Source of the DNA: Prostheceraeus crozeri
Lineage: Eukaryota > Platyhelminthes > Polycladida > Euryleptidae
Assembly (NCBI GenBank): GCA_907163375.1
Contig: CAJQUW010007051.1
Location: forward strand, 551,772-615,771
Reading direction: 5' to 3'
DNA: 64,000 bases
The first letter of the stretch is position 1; every line of letters starts with the position of its first letter. The notes beneath the pieces were generated by a model. The model had not been told where the DNA came from. It searched no databases and saw nothing but the letters and a program-made list of their open reading frames with translations. Shown one piece after another: positions 34,698-44,165 of this stretch. The position numbers were made by a program, and so were the translations under genes.

Positions 34698-35069
34698 TTA
34701 AATCATGATATGTTTAACAACGTATGCATTTCCTTCCATCGTCTCTTCTATTCTCTCCATAATTTTCTCCTTATGACGTACATAAAATTGATCACTAAGA
34801 GTAATCCATTCTGTGCAATAAGATCCAAAACGAAGTGGTTTTTGCAAATCTTTCAACTCTATATAAGCAACGAGTCTACCCTCTACATCTTGAGGTTGTA
34901 AACTCTCTATCAATCTTTTGAAGAGAGGAAGGCTTTCAGTTACCACTACTTTCATATCATTCATCTTCATTTTAAATGTAAGTTTCCCATCTTGTAAAAA
35001 TCCATCGAATCCTTGTTGATCAAGTGTCAAATGACACATGTGGTTACTCAAGGTACGATGCGCCATCAT
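34698..35069 (-). CDS. Unidentified 123-aa Polinton protein, paralogue of the gene at 25044-25448
   Basis: A whole frame. It aligns with the 134-aa protein at the other side of the polymerase: FDGFLQDGKLTF, an ELK-type middle and SYCTEWITLSDQFYVRHKEK. The pair are on the same strand but nearly 10 kb apart, so one copy was moved as well as duplicated. There is no signal peptide or membrane segment. No family recognised. Confidence 0.6.
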   Translation of the reverse strand: MMAHRTLSNHMCHLTLDQQGFDGFLQDGKLTFKMKMNDMKVVVTESLPLFKRLIESLQPQDVEGRLVAYIELKDLQKPLRFGSYCTEWITLSDQFYVRHKEKIMERIEETMEGNAYVVKHIMI

Positions 35070-35425
35070 AAACGTTGTGACTATAGATTTCGCATTGCTT
35101 CAATGACTTCCACTATGAATAAAACAGAAATAACAATCATGTTCCACTGTAAGTTTATTCAACATCAGTCAAAATTCACAAGTACAGAATACACTTCATA
35201 AAATGATCATCATTCATTCAAAAGGAGTAAAAACATGTTTTACATATACCCATGCTGTTGACAATAATATAGATACAGTTCATAAACGTCATAGAAACTA
35301 CAATGCCAGCGTGAAGAGAGTTTTGCAATGTAGGTGGCTTTATTTCTAGTATTACAACGGGATGGTGGTCTGTAAAGGTGATGTCTTTCACCGAAACATA
35401 CAGCCATATCAAAAATCATTTCATC
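35070..35425. other. Intergenic stretch within Polinton A
   Basis: No supported gene. It may carry the promoter for the 123-aa gene or the lost end of the exonuclease-like gene. Confidence 0.4.
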
Positions 35426-35614
35426 TCATAACTTCTTTTGATCACAATGCATATGATAGTCTTGCCGTGACCATTCGTCTTTGTGTGGAGGACAGTAGGC
35501 AAATCTATGATAAACACAAACAACAGTTTGATCACTTTCCGTCATTGCAATAGCACTCAATTCCTGCATGGGTGTCCCCTCACTGTCTATGAAGATGACA
35601 ACCTCCAATATCAA
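35426..35614 (-). CDS. DEDD exonuclease-like fragment
   Basis: A short frame starts MILEVVIFIDSEGTPMQEL. The FIDSEGT-x-QEL pattern resembles motif I (D-x-E) of DEDD 3'-5' exonucleases such as DnaQ. DEWSRQDYHMH, about 35 residues later, resembles the segment preceding the IHGL-type motif. Only the first quarter of such a domain is present, so the gene is a fragment and the assignment is tentative. The polymerase has its own exonuclease domain, so a second one would be an accessory enzyme. Confidence 0.3.
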   Translation of the reverse strand: MILEVVIFIDSEGTPMQELSAIAMTESDQTVVCVYHRFAYCPPHKDEWSRQDYHMHCDQKKL

Positions 35615-35624
35615 AAAGACTTCA

Positions 35625-35894
35625 TTACAAAATAATACATTGAGCAGGAACTTTACAAGGATATCTGTCCTTTACATAACAAAAGATACATACAACATAA
35701 TTACAATGTTTTAATTGAACATAACGCACAAGACCGCGTTTTCCACATTCACTACATACTAACTGATTACAATACTTAAGATTTTTCTTTGGTGATAACA
35801 CCATCTTCCTTTGATGCGCGACGACGTTTAGGTTCGGTGACAGTTTCTTGACACTCTTTGACACAAGAATCAATGACTTTCTCAATGGGATCAA
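35625..35894 (-). CDS. Cysteine-rich (zinc-ribbon-like) 89-aa frame
   Basis: The C-terminal half has CSECGKRGLVRY, then LKHCNYVVCIFCYVKDRYPC, a paired C-x2-C pattern suggesting a zinc ribbon or RING-like fold. The N-terminal part overlaps the end of the neighbouring gene in another frame. The next frame (exonuclease-like) begins about 10 bp downstream, so the two may have been one coding unit or adjacent genes. Function unknown. Confidence 0.35.
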   Translation of the reverse strand: MIPLRKSLILVSKSVKKLSPNLNVVAHQRKMVLSPKKNLKYCNQLVCSECGKRGLVRYVQLKHCNYVVCIFCYVKDRYPCKVPAQCIIL

Positions 35895-36501
35895 GACCTG
35901 TTAACTCAGGTTGATGATGAATCTGAGCAATGCGCAAATTGAGAGAAATAAAATTACCGTCAGATTGATGAGGTCCCACATAAACAGCAGGCACCTCAAT
36001 ATGAAAGGAATAAAAGCCTGCACCTAGCGATGACAATTCTGTTTCAACTGACTGTTCAACTGTCACTCCTGAAGTGACTTTACAATACTTGCTTTGCAAA
36101 ATATAGCAGCGAGTGCCGCGATACGAAGGTTTATAATAAGTTTTCTTTTCTGGCTACAACTGTAATAGTTCAGTGGGAATAAGAGCCCTTTGCCTCACAA
36201 CGTCTTCTAAAATGTCAAGCTGCTGACGCAACCAATTATCAATAGGTATACTCAGGTTTTGACCGCAACGATTTACTTGCGTATCCACTTTTGGTAAGTA
36301 TGCAGCCGGCGTTTGAAGATAGAGTCGAACACCGTTGTAGCGCACTTGTTGTTTGTAGGTAGCATAGCCGTGAATTACCTTTTCAATTTTCGGATTCCAC
36401 AGCTCGAGATGTTGAGGATTCAGTGATGCAGCAGTTGGAGTAGGATTCATGGCCATGGCAGTCTGCAACGAAAGAATACCACTAAGTACATTCATGATCA
36501 T
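35776..36501 (-). pseudogene. Paralogue of the 210-aa protein, broken
   Basis: The likely start at 36501 lies 51 bp inside the piggyBac junction. GAGFYSFHIEVPAVYVGPHQ and PIDNWLRQQLDILEDVV identify it as the diverged duplicate of the gene at 33688-34320. The end has a basic, threonine/glutamate-rich tail absent from the other copy. It is a fossil with about one break. The piggyBac element sits just upstream and would separate it from its promoter. Confidence 0.55.
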
Positions 36502-36548
36502 CAGAGAAAAGAAAATCCTTAGCTTAGCAGTGACATATGAGGTGGCCC

Positions 36549-36552
36549 TTAA
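36549..36552. repeat. TTAA target site, left copy
   Basis: TTAA is directly followed by CCCTTGGATTACCAAAA. It is repeated at 39064-39067 after the other terminus. Confidence 0.9.
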
Positions 36553-36841
36553 CCCTTGGATTACCAAAAGGGGTGCACATGCACCCCACGTATATATATA
36601 TTGTTGCAAAAAATTATGATCGGGAAAATGTATTGCTCTCTGGGTTATTATATGTTTAAACATTATTATATAGAGAAGGAATTGACCACGTTAACAACCA
36701 ATTCTATAACCATCGCTTAACGCAATAGCTAAAGAATGTGCTCTGGGATGCACCTGCACCCCTTTTGGTCATTCGCGTGGCCTTTTTTTGTGATGAAGCT
36801 TCCTTTTTGTTTCAATCTGGCTTAGACTTTGACTAACCTTC

Positions 36842-36957
36842 TTCACTTTATTATGCACGTGTGCGTTCGTGTGCACATGTACGGCTTTTCAGAGAAAGTA
36901 GCGACTTCCTCTCTCTCACACACACCCACGCTTGCACGTGTGCATACGCATGCGTTC

Positions 36958-36994
<37 letters not shown>
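36842..36994. repeat. TG/CA and GA/CT microsatellites
   Basis: GTGTGCAC-type runs, CTCTCTCACACACACCC (near 36911) and a (TG)n(AG)n run (36957-36994) lie between the left piggyBac end and the transposase start. Frames reading through them are artefacts of the repeat. Confidence 0.85.
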
Positions 36995-37099
36995 GAACCC
37001 ATGTCCTCCAATCGATTTCGCTTGACGCCACGAGCTGAAGTCAGTCAGACCTTCCAATTGCAAAGGTTGGCACAGAGACCGCATTGTATTGTGCGCGTA

Positions 37100-38805
37100 A
37101 TGGCAAGTAGGTATTCGGCGGCAGCAATTGCAGATATCTTGGCAAATGAATCCGACTTTGAAGAGATTGATGATGAGAATATCGAGCACAGTGACGAAGA
37201 TGACAATGCATCTTATGAAGAGGAAGAAAGCATCGATGAGACAGAGAGTGAAGAAGATACAGATATGGACGAAAGAAACTCGAGCGGAGAATTCTACTAC
37301 GGCAGAGATGGGTCACGTTGGTCTGAGACATCGCCACGTTCTTCAGCGTATAGACAAAAAAATATCGTGAACGTGCGACCGGGACTGACGGCTCAAACTT
37401 ATCATTTAGAAGATCAAAAGGACTTTTTTCAAAGTCTGTTTACTCCATCCATGATACAGCACATTCGTGATTGCACTAACAAACGACTGAATGATGATAT
37501 CCCAGAAATTACCGAGAACGAAATTTGGGGCTTTATCAGCATTCTTCTGATACTCGGAGTGACGAAGAAGAGAAATGTTATGATACAGGAAATCTGGAGT
37601 CCAACATCTCTCCATTATCAAGAATTTGTGACGCTCATCTTATCGAGAAATCGATTCCAGCAACTTAGCAGGTATCTAGCTTTCGATGACGTTCATGGAC
37701 GGAGGTCAACGGATTCAAAATTTCGCAAGATGGAGTTCGTGTTTTCCTTATTCCAAGAAAAAGTGCGCACTGCATTTGAGCCGGACTCTCACGTAACGAT
37801 CGATGAAACGCTATCTGCTTTTAGAGGCAATTGTTCATTCAGACAGTTCATGCCTTCGAAACCCGCCAGATATGGAGTGAAGTATTTTTGTATGTGCGAC
37901 GTGAAAACTGCATGCCTATGCAACGTTGAGATATATTTGGGGAAAGATCAAACTGAGGAGCGACAAAAAGATGTTGGCATGAACGTTGTACTCCGCTTAG
38001 TGAAGACAATTGAAGGAACAGGAAGAAGTGTCACAACAGACAACTTCTTTACCTCTGTACCGCTATGCGAGAAGTTGTGGGAGAAAAGACTGACCCTGAC
38101 TGCCACTCTCAGGAAAAACAAAGCGGCAATTCCGGTACAATTCACGGGCGGAAGAAGACGTGACATTCATTCTAGTTTGTTCGGGTTTCGAAAGAAAAAA
38201 CACTCGTTTCCTATGTTCCTAAAAAGAACAAAACAGTCGTGCTCCTATCAACAGAACATCACAGCAAGAAAGTTATCGATGAAAGAGGAGATGGCTTGAA
38301 AAAGCCGGAAATAATCCACTCGTACAATGCAACAAAAGGTGGCGTAGACACTTTTGACATGATTATTGCACAGTATTCTTGCCGGAGAAACACCGGAAGG
38401 TGGCCGCTGAACATTTTCTTTTTCATGCTCGACTCTGCTGCATACAACGCGTTTGTGTATTTTTCAACCAAGTATCCAGCCGTATTGGAAGTGAATGGAC
38501 CAAGACAAAGGCGATTGCATCTCGAGGCTTTGGGAAAGGCCTTGGCTGAAGAACAAATTTCTGATCGTGTTCGAGTTTGGAAACAAACAAATTTCCAAGG
38601 TGTTTCTTCTCTGTTGAAAAGCACTGCAGAGAAACATGGTTTTCTGAAGGCAGCAACAGCATCAATGATTCAGCAGAAGATGCAAGGCCGATGTTACATG
38701 TGTCATCGTCAACGTGACCGAAAAAGCCGAAATAAATGTGTGAAATGTTTCAACTTTGTTTGCAGCGAACATGCTGCTCCAAATTCCGTTTTGTGCCAGA
38801 AATAA
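37100..38805 (+). pseudogene. piggyBac transposase, one frameshift
   Basis: I prefer the ATG at 37100 (MASRYSAAAIADIL, then an acidic stretch typical of the family). An in-frame ATG at 36932 would read through the microsatellite. The DDE domain (DDE_Tnp_1_7) shows VTIDETLSAFRG (first acid), VTTDNFFTSVPLCEKL (second) and GGVDTFDMI (third), with EIWGFISILLILGV and PSKPARYGVKYF as further family motifs. The C-terminus has a cysteine-rich finger (CYMCHRQRDRKSRNKCVKC, then FVC and LCQK). A one-base loss in an A-run near 38195 splits the gene into two overlapping frames. Otherwise it reads as whole. The stop codon is embedded in AATAAA (38801-38806). High integrity implies recent insertion compared with its Polinton host. 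Confidence 0.92.
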
Positions 38806-39063
38806 AATTAATCATATAACATATTTTGTAGCTCTTGTTTTATGTTTGAATTTAGTTCGTGATTTGAAGAGAATTAACGTAAATATTCAATAATAGATCA
38901 CATCATGTCACCTAATTACATAGGCACTGGTAAGTTAATAAGAAGAATTTCTTCTAACTTTATAGTTCAAAAAAATCCTAGCATTTCTTCAAAAAAGTGA
39001 TGGGGTGCACGTGCACCCCTATTGGTCATAGACGTAGTGAAAAATGTTTTGGTAATCGAAGGG

Positions 39064-39067
39064 TTAA
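39064..39067. repeat. TTAA target site, right copy
   Basis: This TTAA follows the right piggyBac terminus. Confidence 0.9.
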
Positions 39068-39094
39068 GAGGACCTTTTGGAGCGTTCACATGAT

Positions 39095-39586
39095 TTAAAG
39101 CTCATCACCAAAGTCTAAGTCTTCGTCATCGTCCGGTAAATGAAATGTCTTCGGCATAGGACCAGAATTAAGTTTCAATTCCCTAAAAGACTTAAAGGTA
39201 AAGCGTCTAGGCGGTGGAGGCGGCGGTGGTGGTGATGGTTCAACAAAATAGGCTTGTACAATCATCGGCCACACACTCTCCTGTGTCTCTCTTCTAAACT
39301 GTTGGTAAGGTTTAGGCCACACAGTCGTGACACTCACTTGTAAATTTGGAAACAGGATTGAATCAGACAAAATTGAGACGGAGAATGGCTTGAGTAAGTC
39401 ACACACGCTTTCCAAGTCAAGAGAATGAAATGAAGAGAAAATGGGGAGACGTCTGCTTTTATAGTCTCCTGCGAATCCACATTTGACACTATGAGAGCCA
39501 ATCAGAGACCTCCGTTTCTCTTCTGACTTCGTTGCGGCAGGGAAAAGGAGGCACGCGGATGACTGACTCATGATTGCTTTTCCCAA
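39095..39586 (-). CDS. Unidentified Polinton protein with poly-proline and acidic tail (up to 163 aa)
   Basis: This is the rightmost gene of element A, read inward from the terminal repeat. From residue 50 on it has LDLESVCDLLKPFSVSILSD, then a run of nine prolines and an acidic end (LPDDDEDLDFGDEL). An internal TATA-like CTATAAAAG on the minus strand (39457-39465) lies within the upstream part, so the true start may be later than the first ATG. Acidic tails of this kind occur in DNA-mimic or single-strand-binding proteins, but I cannot assign a function. Confidence 0.45.
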   Translation of the reverse strand: MGKAIMSQSSACLLFPAATKSEEKRRSLIGSHSVKCGFAGDYKSRRLPIFSSFHSLDLESVCDLLKPFSVSILSDSILFPNLQVSVTTVWPKPYQQFRRETQESVWPMIVQAYFVEPSPPPPPPPPRRFTFKSFRELKLNSGPMPKTFHLPDDDEDLDFGDEL

Positions 39587-39659
39587 ATCTTGTAGTCAAA
39601 TCTAGTTTAGCACATTGAGTTGAATATGAATGTGTTTTATGCGACATAAGAGCAAGTTG

Positions 39660-40885
39660 GATTCAAACGAGCTATTGCACGACTTTCTACGATCTCTAGA
39701 ACCAAAGTTGGAAGCAACGAGGGGGGGACGTCCTCAAACTTTTTTCTCTCCGATTGAGCTGGAAACAACCTTCCTAACCCAAAATTTCACGTAGACTCCG
39801 AATCTGCCCTCCGTTTTCCCATCCGAGCACTCCTTCTGCTCGAAAAACGGCCTTTTTCATCCCAAAACGTCCAAAACCCACCTTTTTGTAACTCTGGCGT
39901 TTTCCTCTATAAACCCGGGAAAACTTGGACATAGGATGCTTTCCACTGCATTTTTCTCTCTCTTAGCTTTCAAATGAGCTATTGCACGACTTTCTACCAT
40001 CTCTAGAACCAAAGATGGAAGTCTGACAGGAGGGGGGGTCAGAACTTTTTCTCTCCGATTGAGCTGGAAACAAGTCCCATAGACCCAAAATTGGCCAAAA
40101 CGTCCAAATCCGCCGTCCATTTTCACGTACGAGGCTCCGTTTAGCCGCTACAGCCACTTTCTCACTCAAAAACCCTCTGACGCCGCTCTAACATGACCAA
40201 AAGTCTCAATGTCACTCCCAAGCCTCAGCCAAGGAATATAGGACCAAGCTGTGCTTTCCAATGAATTTGTCCCACTCTTAGCTTTCAAACGAGCTATTGC
40301 ACGACTTTCTACGATCTCTAGAACCAAAGTTGGAAGCAACGCTGCCGAGGGGGGACGTCCTCAAAATTTTTCTCTCCGATTGAGCTGGAAACAACCTTCC
40401 TAACCCAAAATTTCACGTAGACTCCGAATCTGGCCTCCGCTTTCCCATACGAGGCCTCCTTCATGCTGAAAAATGGACTTTCTCTTCCCAAACGTCCAAA
40501 ACCCACCTTTTCTAACTCTTACAGTTTTCAGAGATTCCTACCCTTGCCTCACAGGAGAACTTCTCCTTCCTTCCTAACCCAAAATTTCACGTAGACTCCG
40601 AATCTGCCCTCCGTTTTTCCATCCGAACCCTCTTTCATGCCGAATTCCGGCCTTTCTCATCCCAAAACGACCAAAACCCACCTTTTCATTCCTAGATTCC
40701 TACCCTTGCTGGAAAGTTCCTCCTTCCTTCCTTCCAGAGGGGGGAGAGGGAACGCTTTCCTCCTCACGGACCCATTCCTCCCAGCACATCCTTGGCCTTC
40801 TCCCCTCCTTCCACAGGGGGGCTGAGTCAGCATGATGACTCATCGTTGCTCATTTTGTCCTTGATTTTGCCACGGGATTACTACT
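39660..40885. repeat. Polinton A right terminal inverted repeat with three units of about 310 bp
   Basis: It ends in CGGGATTACTACT, the complement of the left terminus. The module AACGAGCTATTGCACGAC and onward starts near 39666, 39973 and 40287, giving about 310-bp units. Units contain ACCAAAGTTGGAAG, poly-G/C runs and CCCAAAATTTCACGTAGACT. The left end has fewer units, so the repeats have changed in number since insertion. Confidence 0.9.
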
Positions 40886-40891
40886 TAAATC
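40886..40891. repeat. 6-bp target-site duplication, right copy (TAAATC)
   Basis: Identical to 22419-22424. Confidence 0.9.
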
Positions 40892-41436
40892 AGTCATGGC
40901 TTACATTGACGGATGTGACCTTCACAATTGATTCAGAAAGTTAGTTTTTGAATTTATGAGCGAATTTTCTTATGAATACTTAAGATCATCTACTATAGAG
41001 TATCAGTTGAGTTTAAATCAAAATGATAATAACTGCGGTTCAGGCTAAGTAAGAAATCTTGAACCAGTCGTTCTTTATTAAAGTATGTCTAACAAAGGAA
41101 CAATGCTACCATATCAATCCACCAGCATAATAGGTAGGCCTGCTGAATTAATCAAAAAATAAAAAATTTGTTGTTACGCGAACTGCGTAAAAAATATAGA
41201 CCTAATAATTGATGGCGTGATGGTGTAGAACCAATATGCCCTAATTTAAATGTAGTCACACTATAATGAATATTAACTCAAATTAACCTCTTAATTGTTT
41301 ATTTAGATGCGTGTTCTATTTGAGAAAATGCGGTACTGTGATAATCACATCATGAAAAGATTCACTATTTCTGGTGGAAAGAATCAGGTGTATTGATGGT
41401 AGGCATTCATGTAATTAATTTCGTTCAAAATACATC
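40892..41436. other. Host spacer between the two Polintons
   Basis: AT-rich, with one TAGGCCTG motif near 41138 and no gene. It ends in TACATC, the presumed left half of element B's 6-bp duplication. Confidence 0.6.
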
Positions 41437-43390
41437 AGTAGTAAGCAAAACTCCACTTCTGGACCGCGCAAGATGGCCGCCATCGCTGACGTCCCCCCCC
41501 TCTGGCACGGCAGAGTGTCGTGGTCGGCCGCCGTGGTGCTTCGTGTCTGAGCCCCCCCCTCTGGAACGACAGAGGTTGTGGTCTGTCGTGGTGTGCCGTC
41601 CAGGTGGGTCCACGTTCACAACATGTTCGCTGACGTCCCCCCCCTCTGCAACGACAGAGTGTGAGACTCGGGTGAGTTGGTCCGACCGCCTGGTTGACGT
41701 GGGCGACCGTCTAGGTTGACGTGGGCGACCGCCAGGATTAGTCTTGAGGCTATAGTGTGTGATGTTTTTGGTGCAATCTGCTGAATGTTGGGTTGTAAAA
41801 TGGGTTGTTTCGAGTGGAAGGAGTGGTCGGATGAGAAAACGGAGGTCGGATTCGTATTCAGCGTGAAATTCTGCATCGGTAGGGTGAGTTTCAAGTCAAT
41901 CGGTGAGAAAAAATTTTCAACATTTTTCGAAAAACGACAGAGTTAGAATTTGGGACGTTTTGGTGTGTAGCGTCCAAACGAAGCATCGGATGAGAAAACG
42001 GAGGTCAGATTCGGATTCAGCGTGAAATTCTGCATCGGTAGGGTGAGTTTCAAGTCAATCGGAGAGAAAAAGTTTTCGGCTGACGTCCCCCCCCCTGGAC
42101 AGCTTGCTTCGATTTTGGCTTCCAGTGGACGGATTTTGTCGTGCGATAGCTCGTTTGAAAGCTAAGAGTGAGACAAATTCAGTGAAAGAGTCGGCTTGTT
42201 CCTATCTGTCTTCGTTCAAAAGTTAGAGCGGTTACAAGATTTTAGGTCGGAGCTCGCTCACCTGAAAAAATCCTAAGTGTCAGAGTGGCTTTGTATGGGT
42301 AAAATTTTGAAAATTTTCCAAAGTGTGGAATTTCGACCTGGGACCGCCACCAAAACATTTTTCATCAAATTTCACTGACCCCCCCCCCCGACAGCAATCT
42401 TCTAACTTTGGTTCTAGTGGACGGATTTTGTCTTACAGCTACTCGTTTGAAAGAGGAGAAAAAACTGCTCGACAACATTTTTTGTTGCGAGTCAATCGGA
42501 CCAGCCGTTCAAAAGTTAGAGCGGTTACAAGATTTTAGGTCGGAGCTCGCTCACCTGAAAAAATCCTAAGTGTCAGAGTGACTTTGTATGGGTAAAATTT
42601 TGAAAATTTTCCAAAGTGTGGAATTTCGACCTGGGACCGTCACCAAAACATTTTTCATCAAGTTTCACTGACCCCCCCCCCCGACAGCAATCTTCTAACT
42701 TTGGTTCTAGTGGACGGATTTTGTCTTACAGCTACTCGTTTGAAAGAGGAGAAAAAACTGCTCGACAACATTTTTTGTTGCGAGTCAATCGGACCAGCCG
42801 TTCAAAAGTTAGAGCGGTTACAAGATTTTAGGTCGGAGCTCGCTCACCTGAAAAAATCCCAAGTGTCAGAGTGGCTTTGTATGGGTAAAATTTTGAAAAT
42901 TTTCCAAAGTGTGGAATTTCGACCTGGGACCGTCACCAAAACATTTTTCATCAAATTTCACTGACCTCCCCCCCCCCCCCGACAGCAATCTTCTAACTTT
43001 GGTTCCAGTGGACGGATTTTGTCGTGCAATAGCTCGTTTGAAAGCTAAGAGTGAGACAAATTCAGTGAAAGAATCGGCTTGTTCCTATCTGTCTTCGTTT
43101 AGATGTGAGACGCCATTTAAGATTTTAGGTCGGAGCTCGCTCACCTGAAAAAATCCTAAGTGTCAGAGTGACTTTGTATGGGTAAAATTTTGAAAATTTT
43201 CCAAAGTGTGGAATTTCGACCTGGGACCGTCACCAAAACATTTTTCATCAAATTTCTCTGAATGAGGGGGGGAGGGGGGGTCAGTGAAATTTGATGAAAA
43301 ATGTTTTGGTAAAGGTTCCAGGTCGAAATTCGGAAGTTTTAAATTTTTCAAAATTTTCACCACACTGGAGCTCTCACACTTAGGAATTTT
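41437..43390. repeat. Polinton B left terminal repeat with four units of about 293 bp
   Basis: GTGGACGGATTTTGTC occurs at 42125, 42417, 42710 and 43008 (periods 292, 293 and 298). Units share TTCTAACTTTGGTTC, TCGGAGCTCGCTCACCTG and poly-C runs. The outer part (41490-41660) has three GACGTCCCCCCCCTCTG segments, each followed by a CAGAG that can pair with CTCTG. Modules are shared with the ends of element A. Confidence 0.9.
43205..43360. repeat. Inverted copy of a terminal-repeat segment, with G/C runs between
   Basis: AATTTCGACCTGGGACC and ACATTTTTCATCAAATTTC near 43215-43257 are repeated in inverted orientation at about 43283-43335. Two G runs lie between (43264-43280), giving a potential long cruciform or G-quadruplex at the inner edge of the terminal repeat. 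Confidence 0.7.
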
Positions 43391-43566
43391 TTCACTTGTG
43401 GCATGTTACATGGACATGTGCTGACGGACCAACTTCCCGTGGTCATATGAGAATGGTTCAGGTGTCATATCATAGAGAATGATGAGACGAATCGTTTGCA
43501 ACAAACCGCATGTCGCTACGATGAATACTTTCGGAGATAGAGCCATTTTAAGTTTTCTTCCGAGCA

Positions 43567-43616
43567 TATATAAACCCCCGACAACGTAAGTCTGATCACT
43601 TCATCGAAAGACGAGG
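43567..43616 (+). promoter_or_regulatory. TATA promoter and leader exon ending in a 5' splice site
   Basis: TATATAAA (43567-43574) is followed by ACGAG/GTAAGC (donor at 43616). The probable acceptor is ATCTTACAG at 44148, just before the ATG at 44166. GAGCTC and CCCGATATCGGG (43652-43663) follow the donor, matching the GAGCTCCTGCTATCAGG arrangement in element A. Confidence 0.65.
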
Positions 43617-44148
43617 TAAGCGACGGTCGTCGCTCTGAGCTCCCGATATCGGGTGTTTCAAAGGACTCTATCTTTTGAAGTAGGCAAGCTATCATCTTAC
43701 TTCAAAGTTTGTATGATAGAGTTTGATAGTGTCTTTACTACTGATAAAATTTTTTAAAAGTAGTATGAGTAGTAAAATGCGGAATTTTTTAAAAATTCTT
43801 AATTTTCACTTTTTTCAAAGTTTTAACATATAGACTAAGGTTTTCAAGTATCCTGAGTTCAAATATGCTATCAGATTTGAAATTTAACTAAGTCTAAGGC
43901 AGCTTTGAGGGGTTAGATCCCAGCTACTGATCACTACCTTTGACTCGGCGTTCCTGTTACCACTTCGGGGCAGTGACAATGATGTCTTCAGCTGTAAAGA
44001 GCGGGTATCGGGGAAGATCTCTCACTTCCCTAGTGATCAGTACAAGGCCTTCGGGCTGTCGACGGGATCGAGTGCCACTCACTACACTCTTTAGGAATAT
44101 GACTGTACTACATGATTCCAAACTTATACAAATTTCATTATCTTACAG
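43617..44148 (+). other. Leader intron with structured segments
   Basis: It contains CCCGATATCGGG, a GCTATC motif (43693), and in its 3' half a GGCGTTCCTG...CTTCGGGGCAGTG segment and GCCTTCGGGC, a perfect UUCG-loop hairpin near 44050. It resembles the block family of the leader regions but is more diverged. Confidence 0.45.
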
Positions 44149-44165
44149 CTAACGATAAATCAGGC

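Larger units (their letters stand above)
36553..39063 (+). mobile_element. piggyBac DNA transposon, 2.51 kb, complete ends
   Basis: Termini CCCTTGGATTACCAAAA (36553) and TTTTGGTAATCGAAGGG (ending 39063) are inverted with two mismatches and flanked by TTAA on both sides. The internal 18-bp motifs are GGGGTGCACATGCACCCC (36570), a variant at 36745 and the perfect palindrome GGGGTGCACGTGCACCCC at 39002. The 36745 and 39002 copies are each followed by a (T/A)TTGGTCAT stretch. These are probable transposase sites. The element lies in an intergenic part of Polinton A and has only one obvious coding lesion. Confidence 0.95.
22425..40885. mobile_element. Polinton/Maverick fossil A, 18.46 kb, boundaries complete
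   Basis: The terminal inverted repeats start AGTAGTAATCCCGTGGC on both ends and are flanked by a perfect TAAATC duplication. The content is a 5' leader/promoter region, a 134-codon minus-strand gene, family-B polymerase (plus strand), then a run of minus-strand early-type genes. No integrase, capsid, protease or ATPase gene is recognisable. A mariner-like element and a piggyBac element have inserted into it. Without them the Polinton is about 14.7 kb. The polymerase has about five or six breaks and other genes have a few. Nested insertions and broken coding sequence suggest it is older than element B's polymerase would imply, but the intact duplication argues against great age. Confidence 0.9.

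Noticed and set aside
36851-37189. Frames through the TG/AG microsatellites near the piggyBac start
   Set aside because: Repeat-derived on both strands. The transposase start at 37100 is better supported.
42323-42964. Near-identical 71-codon frames in the Polinton B terminal repeat
   Set aside because: They follow the 293-bp repeat period, start without promoter context and are disrupted in the other units.
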